In this document: positions 1-10,273 of the stretch, in pieces
How the letters are laid out: every line of letters starts with the position of its first letter
Position numbering within the stretch: the first letter of the stretch is position 1
Source: Chromera velia
Lineage: Eukaryota > Sar > Chromeraceae
Assembly: GCA_018398765.1 (NCBI GenBank)
Contig: JAHBMJ010001661.1
Span: forward strand, 47,501-73,699
DNA: 26,199 nucleotides
Direction of reading: 5' to 3'
Made by a program: the position numbers and the translations under genes
The notes under the pieces: generated by a model
What the model saw: the letters and a program-made list of their open reading frames with translations, nothing else
Database searches by the model: none
Told to the model about the DNA's origin: nothing

Positions 1-1160
1 CAGTCACCCACCTCCTTCACGCTATCCACGAATCGTGCCGTCACCCCCTACCTCCCCATCACTCCCTTCACGCCTGAGCCCAATCCGATTCCCAACACAG
101 GAACAGATCGAAAAACAGCGACAGACACAATTAGGAGAAATCAGCAGAAATGTCGTTCTTTTCCACAGCAGAAAAGCAAACTTGAGGTGGGAGAAATCCA
201 ACGAGAGAGAGAGAGATAGAGGCCTGGGAGAAACGCAGTAAGCGAAGGAGGGAGGAAACCAAATTGTATTGCAAGTGAATTACCAGAGAGGAATTTGAAA
301 GCAGGCAGAAACCAAAAAGAGAAAGCACTTAAGTTTGTGGCTTCTTAATTCCCTTGTCGGAGAAACTTCTTCCTTTGATGTCCGGCTCCTGGAGGCAAAA
401 CCAAAGTTTCACTTCCCAATCCATTCTGTGCGCATCTTCTCTCCAGCCGCACCCACGCACACTCCAGACACCGACATAGCACGGAGACACTGCATGATTA
501 ATTGGCAGTGTTCCTTCGGGAAGGGGCTCATTGGCACTCCGACGTTGGTCTTCGGTCGGTAAGGAAAATCACTTTAAGCGAAGTCTACATATGTCATCCG
601 TCGGTCTAATCGGTAAGTGAGAAGTTCAACACGCAAAGGGCATGCAGACAACTGACAACTGTGTGACAAGTTCTAACAACATCTACGTTAATTTGATTTA
701 ATTGCCAAGCGATTGATAAAAGATCATCATCATGATTTACCGTTGTCATCACCTAGCCTATGAATGAGCGCCTATTTGTTTATTCTTTTTCCCTAGCTTT
801 TTCTTTGAATTATATATTTGATTATAATTTTGATAATGTAATTCATATATCATTTTTGCAGTTTAAATTCTAATTTTATATTGACTATTCTACTGATTAT
901 TAGACAGAAAAAAAAAGCTAGTGGTAAAAGAGTTCAAGCAACTCTATATTATTTACTATCATATATATGCAAAATTGCAAATGTTCTAGCAAATGCTATA
1001 CTAGTAGACTAGATCATTCCGCATTTATAGCTAAAGCTGCCAGTGCTAAGCCTAGTGCTAGGCCTCTTAAGGCATGCGATAGTAGGGGCATCTAAGCGCA
1101 ATATTGATTAGTTACAGTGTGCCAGTGACTAAGCCAGTGATGTAAACCAGTGTTAGATTA
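1..1160. other. Gene-free; right half AT-rich
   Basis: I see no supported gene. From about 660 to 1010 the sequence is strongly AT-rich (TTATATATTTG, ATATATATGC), while the flanks are near balanced. ATGTCATCCGTCGG at 591-604 is followed by GTAAGT at 613, but no continuing exon can be shown. Confidence 0.7.
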
Positions 1161-1889
1161 CTAGTTGAAACAGACTTCAAAGTTGAAACAATGGAGAACT
1201 GACGATGCTTCACATGTTTTAGGTCTGGAAGCGGCTGTGGGAAGATGACTAACTTGAATTGCGTATGACAACTTCAGGCAAAAAAGAAGCACCCAATAGT
1301 CGGAGTACTGTAGATGGTAGTTCCTTGACCTTGCGCCAGAGTTGTTGGGTCTTCTACTTGATCGAAACTTAGGATGAAAGGTTTGGAGCAACCTGACAGA
1401 GTCGTATGAAACTTAAACTTCTTCAGTGGCAATGGAGTGCTTTGTTCAAGATTGCAACCAATCTTCCGAGCTAAAGACTGCCTGACGCACATCGTCTGAA
1501 GGCTCAACAGTCACTTCTTCACACTTTCCAGTTTTCTCGCAAAATGTTTCGCACTCGGCCCTCTATTCGCTAATAATATAGCCCGCCATGAGCCAGCTTG
1601 TGCAGTCATAATCGCATTTTTCCTTCTCCTTTTTCTCCTTCTATTGGATTCTTGGGAGGAAGGATGAGGCCAAGGGCAACTTGGTGTAGGGGGTAGCGTT
1701 CTGGACTCTGTAAGTCTGTATATAGGGCAATGATACATTCATTAATTAGGAGAGAGGATTCACAGAATTAAAAACAGAGTATCAAGAAAGAAAAAGGACA
1801 GCTGCTAGGTACAGAAAACTAGGGGCATCTGTAAGAGGCAGTCTCTGTGCAATCTTTCTAACTGGCTGTCGGTTCCCCTATCTGTGTAT
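1161..1889. other. No supported gene; two minus-strand ORFs split by one TGA
   Basis: On the minus strand 1738-1511 and 1510-1274 are open in the same frame, separated only by a TGA at 1513-1511. Neither resembles a known family, and the first is low-complexity Arg-rich in its middle. It may be a decayed coding fragment or chance. Confidence 0.3.
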
Positions 1890-1898
1890 CTGCTCCAT

Positions 1899-1948
<50 letters not shown>
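1890..1948. repeat. CTGT microsatellite
   Basis: A TCTG tetranucleotide run with one TTTG interruption. Confidence 0.95.
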
Positions 1949-2036
1949 AAACTGCGCACCTGCATGACATTCCTCTATTGCTTCATTCTCTTCACTTTCT
2001 CTCCGTTCCTCTTTCTTTCTCCTTCTCTCCCTCCCT

Positions 2037-2038
2037 TT

Positions 2039-2081
<43 letters not shown>

Positions 2082-2091
2082 TGTGTGTGCA

Positions 2092-2162
<71 letters not shown>

Positions 2163-2163
2163 C

Positions 2164-2194
<31 letters not shown>
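2037..2194. repeat. Composite GT then GA microsatellite
   Basis: A GT tract (about 2037-2127) with ATG interruptions passes through TACGA into a GA tract (about 2129-2194) broken by ACTAGG. Confidence 0.95.
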
Positions 2195-2197
<3 letters not shown>

Positions 2198-2485
2198 CGT
2201 AGGGATCTCGGTTCAGGTAAGAAAAATAGAGGGGAAGAGGAGAAAAGATAGAAAAAGCGCCCAGCTGGCTATACATATGAATTAGAAGTATTTGGAAGTC
2301 TTCATGGCAGAATGATTGAGTGACGTGCGTACATGGAGACCCTGGAAAGCAAACCTTCCAAAACCTAGTCCAAAACCAGCTAATGCCTGGATGACGACTC
2401 GGAGTGCACTTACAGCCCAAGAACGATAAGTCTGGCTAGGTAGGGGCCCAATATACTGCCCTGCTTACCCTGGTCTTTAGACCTT
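2195..2485. other. Unique sequence without a gene
   Basis: Non-repetitive sequence between two microsatellite blocks. No coding or RNA signal seen. Confidence 0.6.
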
Positions 2486-2847
2486 TCTTTTGTTCTTTAT
2501 TCTTTCTTTCCTTTTTTCCCTTATTTTTTTCTTTTTTCCTTCCTTCTTTCCTTCCTTCCTTCCTCCCTTCTTTCCTTCGTTCCCTCCTTCCTTACTTTCT
2601 TTTTGGCTGTCTGTCTGTCTGTCTGTCTGGTCTGTCTGTCTGGTCTGTCTGTCTGGTCTGTCTATCTGGTCTGTCTATCTGGTCTGTCTGTCTGGTCTGT
2701 CTGTCTGTCTGGTCGGTCTGTCTGTCTGTCTGTCTGCCTTTTCTCTTTTCTTCTTTTTTTCCTGTCCTTCCTTCTTTCCTTCCTTCTTTCCTTCCTGTCT
2801 GTCTGTCTGTCTGTCTGTCTGTCTTTCTGTCTGTCTGTCTGTCTTTG

Positions 2848-2888
<41 letters not shown>

Positions 2889-2975
2889 ATCCGTGCATCC
2901 ATCAGTCCGTCTGTCTGTCTGTCTCTCTGTCCGTCCCTCTGTCCCTCCGTCAGTCCGTCCTTCTTTCCTTCTTTA
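2486..2975. repeat. CTTT/CCTT and CTGT compound microsatellite
   Basis: Alternating blocks of CTTT/CCTT and CTGT tetranucleotides, including a sub-array of the 12-mer GGTCTGTCTGTC at about 2628-2710 and later CCGT variants. The Leu/Ser/Cys-rich open frames here come from the repeat. Confidence 0.95.
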
Positions 2976-4018
2976 TTTCCTTCTTCAGCCCCTGACCTCC
3001 CTGGCTCCTTGCATAAATTGGCAAGGGCTCAGAGCTTGTAGTCTGCCACCCTCATGTTCTCCTCAATTTACTCTGTATATGTTTTTTCATCTCTAGTCCA
3101 TGCACTTACAAATGTTAGTTCATCTGTGTAATTTTACGCTTACCTCCCATGAACCCCCCTTCTATCGGAGAGGCATTCCAGCTCTCATGTGCAGAGGAGA
3201 GCTAGAAGCTCTCTTTGCTTCTCACGCACACCACCATCCTCGATGTCGTTTTCTTTAGCCATGTTCTATGACTCGCCGAGGAAAGACAACAACGCAGACG
3301 GAAAGTTGAGTGCGTTTGCCCCTTTGGGGATCAGGGAAACGAACGTGTGTAACTTGCATTGCACAGATATCAATCCACAGAGGGCACTCTCAGTCATTCA
3401 TTACCGTTAGGCTCACCGATTTCCCAGCGGTCTCCCTGTCTGTGTCCTCAAAGATCGGTACAGCAGGAATTGCTTGACCGACGTCGATTATGTATACCTT
3501 CTCTCTACGATAAACAAAGTTCTCGCCTGCTGCGTCTCCGTGAACAAGCTGAAGCTGAGGGTGCATGCGTCAGCATATCAGATTCTCTGTAGATAGAGAT
3601 CATCTGCACCACCGTTCAGAAGTATCAAGGTCTCTGAGATGCTGTCCCTTCATCCTCTTTTTATCTATCGGTCCCTCTGTCCTGTCTTCTCTTTCGAATT
3701 GTATCCCTCTATCCTAGCTTCTATCCCTCTGTCCGTCTGCTATCCCTTTTTTAGTCTTTCTTTTCGTTCCATCCCCTTGTGTTCTCTCTTTTTTTTACTA
3801 ATCGGTAGTCACTGTGTTTTTTTGCTACGGTCTACATACAGGTTAGCCCCCGTGGTTGCTTTTCTATCAGAATGAAGAGAAAAGAAAGCAAAGAAAAGAA
3901 CGCTCCAGTTTACATGACCTCTTTTTCTCTCTTTCTTTCCATTTGTCTCTCTATCTATCTGTCTGTGCATCTTCTTCTCTTGTTCTCTGCATTTTAGGTA
4001 AAGTTCTTTGACGCCCGT
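2976..4018. other. Gene-free intergenic sequence
   Basis: Short ORFs only (for example 3189-3410 and 3359-3592, overlapping in two frames), without family resemblance or splice partners. The right part (about 3640-3990) is CT-rich with CCCTCTGTC-like words. Confidence 0.6.
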
Positions 4019-4425
4019 GGACTGACCAGGCTGTCCTCCAACAGCAGTGAGTGCAGATTAGGCTTGTCAAGGGGAAACACCCAACTGTCTGGAGTAGCCT
4101 TTTGATTGCATCGTTTTTCCTTCCCTTCTGAGGTTCTCTGTGCTTTTCTATAACCCTTTCCGTTTCTCTGCTCTCCATCTGTTTTTTTTCCTTTAAGGAG
4201 GCATCCCCATATGGATAAGTGGACTGACTAGGCTGTTCTCCAACAGCAGTGAGTGCAGGTCAGGCTTGTCAGGGGAAAACACCCAACTGTCTGGAGTAGC
4301 CTTTTGATTGCATCGTTCTTCCTTCCCTTCTGAGGTTCTGTGTACTTTTCTACATCCCTTTCCATTTCTCTGCTCTCCATCTGCTTTTTCTCCTTTAAGG
4401 GGGGCATCCTCATACGGATAAGTGA
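4019..4425. repeat. 202-bp tandem duplication, two copies
   Basis: Copy 1 is 4019-4220 and copy 2 is 4221-about 4425, diverged by scattered substitutions (ACTGACCAGGCTGTCC versus ACTGACTAGGCTGTTC). A degenerate third start follows to about 4450. On the minus strand both copies stay open and read QKGRKNDAIKRLLQTVGCFP, then LTSL and THCCWRTA. I do not recognise this peptide, and the open frame may be chance. Confidence 0.85.
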
Positions 4426-4450
4426 CTGACCTGTCTGGAACGAGTGAGTG

Positions 4451-5950
4451 TTTATTCTCTCTATCTTTGCGTTCTCTCTCTCACACACATTGATGAACAC
4501 ACATATCCTCTCTCTCTCAACTTCTTTCCCATTCCCGAAATCCCACTTTCTTTCCCTTTGTCCATCTATTCAGACGCATCACTGTTAACGCTTATACATG
4601 TATCTAGTATATTAAATATTATATTATATATGTATATACATGTATATATCCTCTCTCCCTTTGTTCATCTATCTGTCATGCAGATGCAGGGAGCTCCCCC
4701 AAAGCAGACTAGGAAGCAGACGAGGACGGAGACTGGATCAAGAGAGAGCGTAACACAAAATGTTTATGAGGAATCATTCGTCTCCATGGCACCTTTTCAA
4801 GTCATTCCTTCCTTCATCTTCCTCCCTTTCTTGCTTCCTTCTTTCCTTCGTTCCTTTCTGTATCTCTGTCTCCCTGTATCGTTGCTTTCTCCTCTTTCTT
4901 CGCTTAATGTAGGGGGGTCTTTTTCTATTTGTGTCAATATGTGAAACCTGAGTGGAAAGACTTGAGCAACACAAGAAACGGATACAAAAAACCTAGCAGA
5001 AAACAAAACTGAAAGGAGAAAGGGAAAGATAGGGCTTCGGAAGGTAGAAAGGGATAAAGAAAGAGGGAAGAGAGAGAAAGAAAGAAAGAAAGAAAGAAAG
5101 AACAAATGAATGAAAGAAAGAAAGAAGGAATGAGCGTACATGTCTGTCTGTGTGTATGGGTGTCTGCATGTCTGTGTATATCTATCTGTCTATCAGTATG
5201 TGTAGGTGCATACAGATCCGTGTTCACCAACTTTATGAGTGTTGCCCTCAAATTAGTTCTGCCTCCGGGCTCTTTGCAGTTGGTTGGTCTTCTTTTCATG
5301 CATTGTTTACTTTTTTTTCAATCAATTAATCCGTTGTCCTTCGTTGGCTGATTGAGTGATGCATGTTTTCTATCTTTGAGGATCGCCTGTTAGTCAAGGT
5401 GTTTGGATTGATGGTATGCTGTTGCCTTCTTGATTTCTCTTCCTGATGATCAGAAAAAAAGTGTTTGTAGTTTTCAGCAAAGATGAATGTGGTTCTTTTG
5501 CTCATGTTGTGACAAAAAAGGAACGCTTTTTTTCTCTTCTGGCAGGTGGGCGTCTGGGGAACGATGGTGAGAGTGCCCTTATGGACCAGGTCCGGTGTGC
5601 ATGCAGACAACCGCTCTCTGCGCATGCGTGTGCATGCATTCAGAGTCATGGAGTGCATGCTATAGGAATGCTTTTTAACTTTCAACTCGTCGAGAGGGAA
5701 CCGGACAAGACGGGGGGGACGGTTGGAGTTGAAGAAGATAAGAGGACGTGCAGAGCTGATGAGGCAAGAAGGAAGGAGAGAGAGGCAGAAGACAAAAGGA
5801 GAAGGAGGCCACAGATGAGATAAGAATAAGGAAGAGAGAGAGAGAGAACGGACAAGGAAAAAGAAGGGCGTGAGGGAAGCCCTTCAAAACAGTGGAGCAA
5901 ATTGAAGGGAGGCAGAGTGGACTCTCTGGTGTTCCCCCCAAGATCATCCT
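4451..5950. other. Gene-free intergenic sequence with AT and purine patches
   Basis: About 4575-4650 is AT-rich with ATACATGTATATA palindromic words. TGCATG-type words cluster at 5597-5662. A 125-codon ORF at 5446-5823 and an overlapping minus-strand ORF are both without family resemblance. 5755-5880 is purine-rich. Confidence 0.6.
5076..5128. repeat. AAAG microsatellite
   Basis: GAAA/AAAG tetranucleotide run with ACAAATGAATG in the middle, followed by a TCTG-type stretch. Confidence 0.9.
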
Positions 5951-7936
5951 GGAGTCAGTAGGATAGATTAAAGAAGGAAACGATGGTTGTATTGCTGTGC
6001 TTCGTTTTCTCTTCACTTCTTCCTTCATTAACCAAACTCCACAGACTATCCCTCGATCCCCCCCCCTCCTTCCCGCTTAGTTTCATTTCTTTCCCCTCCT
6101 TAATATTCTTTCATTCCTTCTCTGTTCGCTTCAGGTGACATGCACAGATTTCTAGGGGCGCCAGACTATCGAAGGCTATGTAATTGCGGGCATCCTCCTT
6201 GAGCCCGGGTTGCACTCAGTAGACGTTTATCTCATAAGCCGCAGTAAAAGTGATCAATGAGCAGTGTTCCTAGATTCAGAACAGATGGGACGAACCGGAA
6301 CCTTTTGACAGACTAGGCTAGATCTGCCCCTTATACATGGGGACGCGGCATGCATAACAAAAACCTCAATCAACAAGTCTCTGGCATCTAGCCCTCTGCA
6401 TGGGGCAGATGGAGGTAGATGCTCTTGTGATGTCCCCCTTTTTTTTTTTTGTCTGTTTGTCTTCTTTTTTTTTTCAGCCCTCCTCCCCTCTCCTCCCCTT
6501 TACCCAGTAAAAAACGTGATCGTCCGTACGAAAGTGTCATACCCCAAATGAAAAGTATCACTGAAAAATGAGGTAGGATCCAGGTTGCAGTGACACTTGT
6601 GACGTTTGTGACGCTTTTCCCCAGAAATTTTTTTTTTTTTGAAGAGAATAGGACGACAGCATTATTTTTTTATTTTTATTTTTACAAAATAATTGTAAAA
6701 AGTGTTATAAGACTTAGTGTCATAAGTGTCACTGACAGGTTAAATCAAAGCCACTGTTGAATAACACTTCTGGATCTGTCTTACCCCAAAGTGTCAAAAG
6801 TATCATTTTTTTCAACTCCTTCCTTGTCTCTTTTTTTCTTTTTTAAGGGGGGGGGGGAAAGGGGGGGAGTCTCATGGGCCGGCGGTAAGGTTAACAAGAA
6901 AAAACTCATTGTGTCTACTTCCCAGTAAAAAATGTTCTTCTCTGACCGACTTTTTGTGCCTCTTCTTCATGCACGCTTCCTCCGGTTTTGTCTATCTACT
7001 TCCCAGACTCTTTTTTACATCAGATGAAAAAAGTGACAATTTTTCCGACTACTGCAGCTTTTACGTCCTCTCAACTGCACACTGAGTCCAAGGTTAGCTC
7101 TTGCCTCCTTATTCTTTTTCCTCCATCCTCATTTTAATGTCCCCTCTGATACCGACAGACTCTGTCTCTCTTTTTTTTAACTTCTCCAGACCCCTTTTAC
7201 TTTTATTTTCAACTTTCTTTTTACATGTTTTTATCTTTCTTTTGTTCTTCCATCTACCCAATTTTTCTTTCTGCCCATCTGTCTTTGTATTCTTTTATCT
7301 TTGTGTCTTTTTCCCCCTCTCTGTCTTTCTGTTTTTCTATCTCTCATTGTCCCTCTATCCCCCTGTCTTTCTACCCATCCGTTCGTCTTAGCCCATCCTT
7401 TCTTTTCTTTACCCTAGCTTTTGTCTGTCTATCCCTCCCTGTCTCCATCCATCCTTTTTGTCCATCTGTTTCTTTGCCCCTGTGTGTAACTGCTGCCCAG
7501 ACCCCTAATCAGGTCCCTCCACGCTGCTGACCAGATCCTTTGTAAACTCCTCCAATTTGATAGCCAGACACTCCCACTTAATTTACCAAATCCTCTGCAC
7601 ACTGTTTCACCTAGCCTTCTTTCGTTATTATAAGTTTTGTAGACACATCATCCCTTTGTGGCTGTTGTCTTTTCTGTTTGTTTGTCATGCTGTGTTCTTG
7701 TATTCACCTTTCTGCATGTTTCCTTATAGCCTGCCTCCAATTTTTTTTTGCACAGATCTTTTATTTTTCTGTTATTTTTTCTCTCTTGATCTTCTGTAGC
7801 CATTGTATGGTCTACATTTTTTCCGCTTTGCAGATAATGGTCCCCGTTTCCCTTTGTAGAAGCTGAGCCTTCCTTTCCAAGATACCGGGCTTTCTTGTTG
7901 GAAGGCGTTTTTGGAGATGTCAGTTCATCTCCATAG
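5951..7936. other. Gene-free intergenic sequence, homopolymer- and CT-rich
   Basis: It contains T runs (6440-6475, 6628-6640), a G run pair at 6846-6868 that could form a quadruplex, the inverted repeat described separately, and a CT-rich stretch 7100-7480. No coding evidence. Confidence 0.6.
6588..6734. repeat. Imperfect inverted repeat within AT/T-rich intergenic DNA
   Basis: CAGTGACACTTGTGAC (6588-6603) pairs with GTCATAAGTGTCACTG (6719-6734), 15 of 16 positions. Just outside are two related direct repeats: ACCCCAAA followed by AAAAGTATCA, near 6541-6560 and near 6783-6806. This could be a small decayed element or a stem-loop. Confidence 0.6.
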
Positions 7937-8412
7937 AGATACAGGTTCTTCCCCTTGGAGTTACCAGGTCTTCCCCTCAGAGATACCCGATTTTCCGCTC
8001 AGAGATACCAGGTCTTGCTGTCAGAGACACCAGATCTTTCCATCAGAGACGCCAGTTTTTCTCCTCAGAGACACCAGGTCTTCCCGTTGGAGACACCAGG
8101 TCTTCTTTTCGGAGATACCGGGTCTTCCACTCAGAAACACCAGGCCTTCCAGAGACACTAAGTCTTCCCGTTGGAGACACCAGGTCTTCCCCTCAAAGAC
8201 ACCAGGTCTTGCCGTTGGAGAGACGAGGTCTTCCTGTCAGAGATACTAGGCCTTCCAAAGACACTAAGTCTTCCCGTTGGAGACATGAGGTCTTCCCCTC
8301 AGAGACACTAGGTCTTCCCATTGGAGAGATCAGGTCTTCTTGTCAGAGCTACTGGTTTTTCCCTTCGGAGACACGAGTTTCTTTCAGTTGGAGATACTAG
8401 ATCTTCTCTTTG
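7937..8412. repeat. 22-nt minisatellite, about 22 units, with higher-order structure
   Basis: The unit begins AGACACCAGGTCTTCC and ends with variants of CCTCAG or CGTTGG. Two units are shortened to 18 nt (ending GGCCTTCCAG and GGCCTTCCAA). A block of four full units plus one 18-nt unit repeats with period 106: AGACACTAAGTC starts at 8153 and at 8259. A more degenerate unit lies at about 7880-7901. The repeated peptides readable across the array are by-products, since 22 is not a multiple of three. Confidence 0.9.
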
Positions 8413-9523
8413 AAGAAGCCATTACTTCTTATTGGAGATATACACTGTCTTAGTTGAAGTACTTTTTCATTTATTCACCACTGCCGAATTAGTATTGCAA
8501 TAATATAAAAAGGTGTGGTCTATGTAAATATCAAAAACGTCTTATAAAGTGTTGGCAATGGTCTAAGAAATACATATACATACAGACAGCTATCGTATCA
8601 TATCGTTATCCTATCGCTACATATCACTATTGTATCGTTATCGGCAGGCCTCGTCGAAGGGCAATATTGACAATATTTTCGATATTGACGGGAAAATCTT
8701 CTGATATTAACGGGAAAATCTTCGTCTACGACTTTCAAACCTAATGCAATCGATATCATTTGACGGGATCTCACTCTAGGAGAGTTGCGACGAGATTTTA
8801 CAGGTCAAAGTTTACTTTCAAAACTAACCAAAAGTGATATGGAAGGCTAAACTATAACGGGGGCTGCGCCCCCCTTCCCCTCCCTTTAGAAACATGTGAT
8901 ACTGATAATGACAGTGATTTAATTGGTACTCTAAGTAGAGCACTGTCGTCGTTCTACTAGAAGTTGCCCCTACGAACATTAAATCAAGATAATACAATCT
9001 AAGATGAGACCAATACGTTGCGTTACGTTATATCGTTGCATTGCATTACAATTGTGTTGCGTCGTTACGTTGCATTGCTATCTTACATCGTTGCATTGCA
9101 TCGTTATGTTATAACATAACCATGCCAAGTTAAACGTTGCATCGTACTATTTAAGCAGTGAGAGCAGCATGATCGTTACGTTGCATCGTTGCATTATGTT
9201 GCATCCTAGGTTGCATCGTTGCATTGCATTGTTACATTACATTCTAGCTATAGTTTATATTGTCGCGTTTCATTGTTGGATTATCGTTGGTCGGAAGTTA
9301 GGTCGAAAGGTTCCCAGCCTGATTCCTATATAGGCTTATGGCTGGGCATAGCCTGAGGATAGGCTTGATTATAGCCTCGATATTGGTTTATGGATCTAAC
9401 CGTAACAAATTCCGAAAAAGGTCATTACGTGTATCTCAGTCCATAACTTATTGTCCTAGGCCTTCAATTTGTTATTATATTTAATTTGTTACCCTCAAAG
9501 CCACTATGTAAATGAATCTGACG
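8413..9523. other. AT-rich intergenic block
   Basis: Besides the TTGCATCGTT array it holds GATATTGACGGGAAAATCTT-like words given twice near 8680-8725, a GGGGGCTGCGCCCCC hairpin at 8861-8875, and TAGGC-type repeats at about 9325-9385. Composition differs from the flanks, which suggests old inserted elements. Confidence 0.55.
9005..9260. repeat. Degenerate TTGCATCGTTACG array
   Basis: Variants of TTGCAT, CGTTAC and CGTTGCATTGCAT recur at 5- to 11-bp spacings, interrupted at about 9115-9170 by a non-repeated stretch. A related but weaker set of TATCGTTATC-type words occurs at about 8592-8645. Confidence 0.75.
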
Positions 9524-9730
9524 ATTCTGACACATGCTGCACGCACTCATCAACCGTTGGTTCATGTTTTGGTCATGAGCTGCCAAAAATTCATTTATAG
9601 GCAAAAAGTCTTCATTTGAGGGGCGAAAACCCCCCTAAAACCACGCTAAAACCCCCTTTAAAAACCATAAAATTCACTTTTCAAAGAGGCTCTACCAAAA
9701 ATTCGGGAGTGCGTGCAGCACATTCTGACA
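9524..9730. mobile_element. MITE-like element with 14-bp terminal inverted repeats and 9-bp flanking repeat
   Basis: TGCTGCACGCACTC (9535-9548) is the exact reverse complement of GAGTGCGTGCAGCA (9707-9720). Outside the repeats the 9-mer ATTCTGACA occurs on both sides (9524-9532 and 9722-9730), separated from them by 2 and 1 bases. The 186-bp body is AT-rich with C runs (AAAACCCCC-like) and has no coding capacity. A 9-bp target duplication is typical of Mutator-type elements and 8 bp of hAT, so a non-autonomous Mutator-like element is my best guess. Confidence 0.65.
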
Positions 9731-10273
9731 TTGTTCTAGTCTGTCGTTCATACACGATATAAAAGCAAGCAGAAGCCTAGCTAGTTTGGCGCTGTGCTAA
9801 TATGCGTATAAGTAAAATTGCCAAGTTTTTTAATTGCTGAGTTACTGCTCTGGCTAAAGCATATGACCTGCCGAACGCTAGACGCCTAGAAATAGGATGA
9901 AATAGGCCGATGGCGATATAACGGATGATGATGATCATGATGATGATGATGAAACCGCTGTTTTGAGAACATCACTGCTTCAAACTTGAGATGACATCCC
10001 ACAGGAAAGCTCTGGAGATTTTTCGTGGAGAAACAGTTTCGTTTGAGCACCGTTTTTAACGGTTCCTTCTCCACATCTGTCAGACTTAGCCAGCATCTCG
10101 CCTGTATATGCCTGTATGACTCCCTCTCCACAAATGTACTCCAATTCAAGAGCTATAGTTAACAGTGATGACTGGCTCTACTTCCTTGCGTTTACTTCTC
10201 AAAAAGGCAACAGTTTGACTCTCTGTTGCTGACATATCTCCTTGCCGTCTCCGGGATGTCTCCTTGAATCAGT
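9731..10273. other. Intergenic sequence between the MITE and the broken coding region
   Basis: Apart from the GAT repeat, no gene or other structure is supported. A minus-strand ORF (10149-9886) has no recognisable features. Confidence 0.55.
9929..9953. repeat. GAT trinucleotide repeat
   Basis: GATGATGATGATCATGATG-type run. A similar GAT run lies at about 12177-12199. Confidence 0.9.

Noticed and set aside
2490-3041. A 183-codon Leu/Ser/Cys-rich ORF, possibly membrane
   Set aside because: It is a reading of CTTT/CTGT microsatellites and has no non-repeat core.
5446-5823. 125-codon ORF with ATG
   Set aside because: No family resemblance, a competing ORF of equal size on the other strand, and a low-complexity Arg/Glu end.
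7911-8400. Overlapping ORFs with repeated peptides such as RDTRSSRWRHQVF
   Set aside because: They are by-products of a 22-nt minisatellite that changes frame at each unit.
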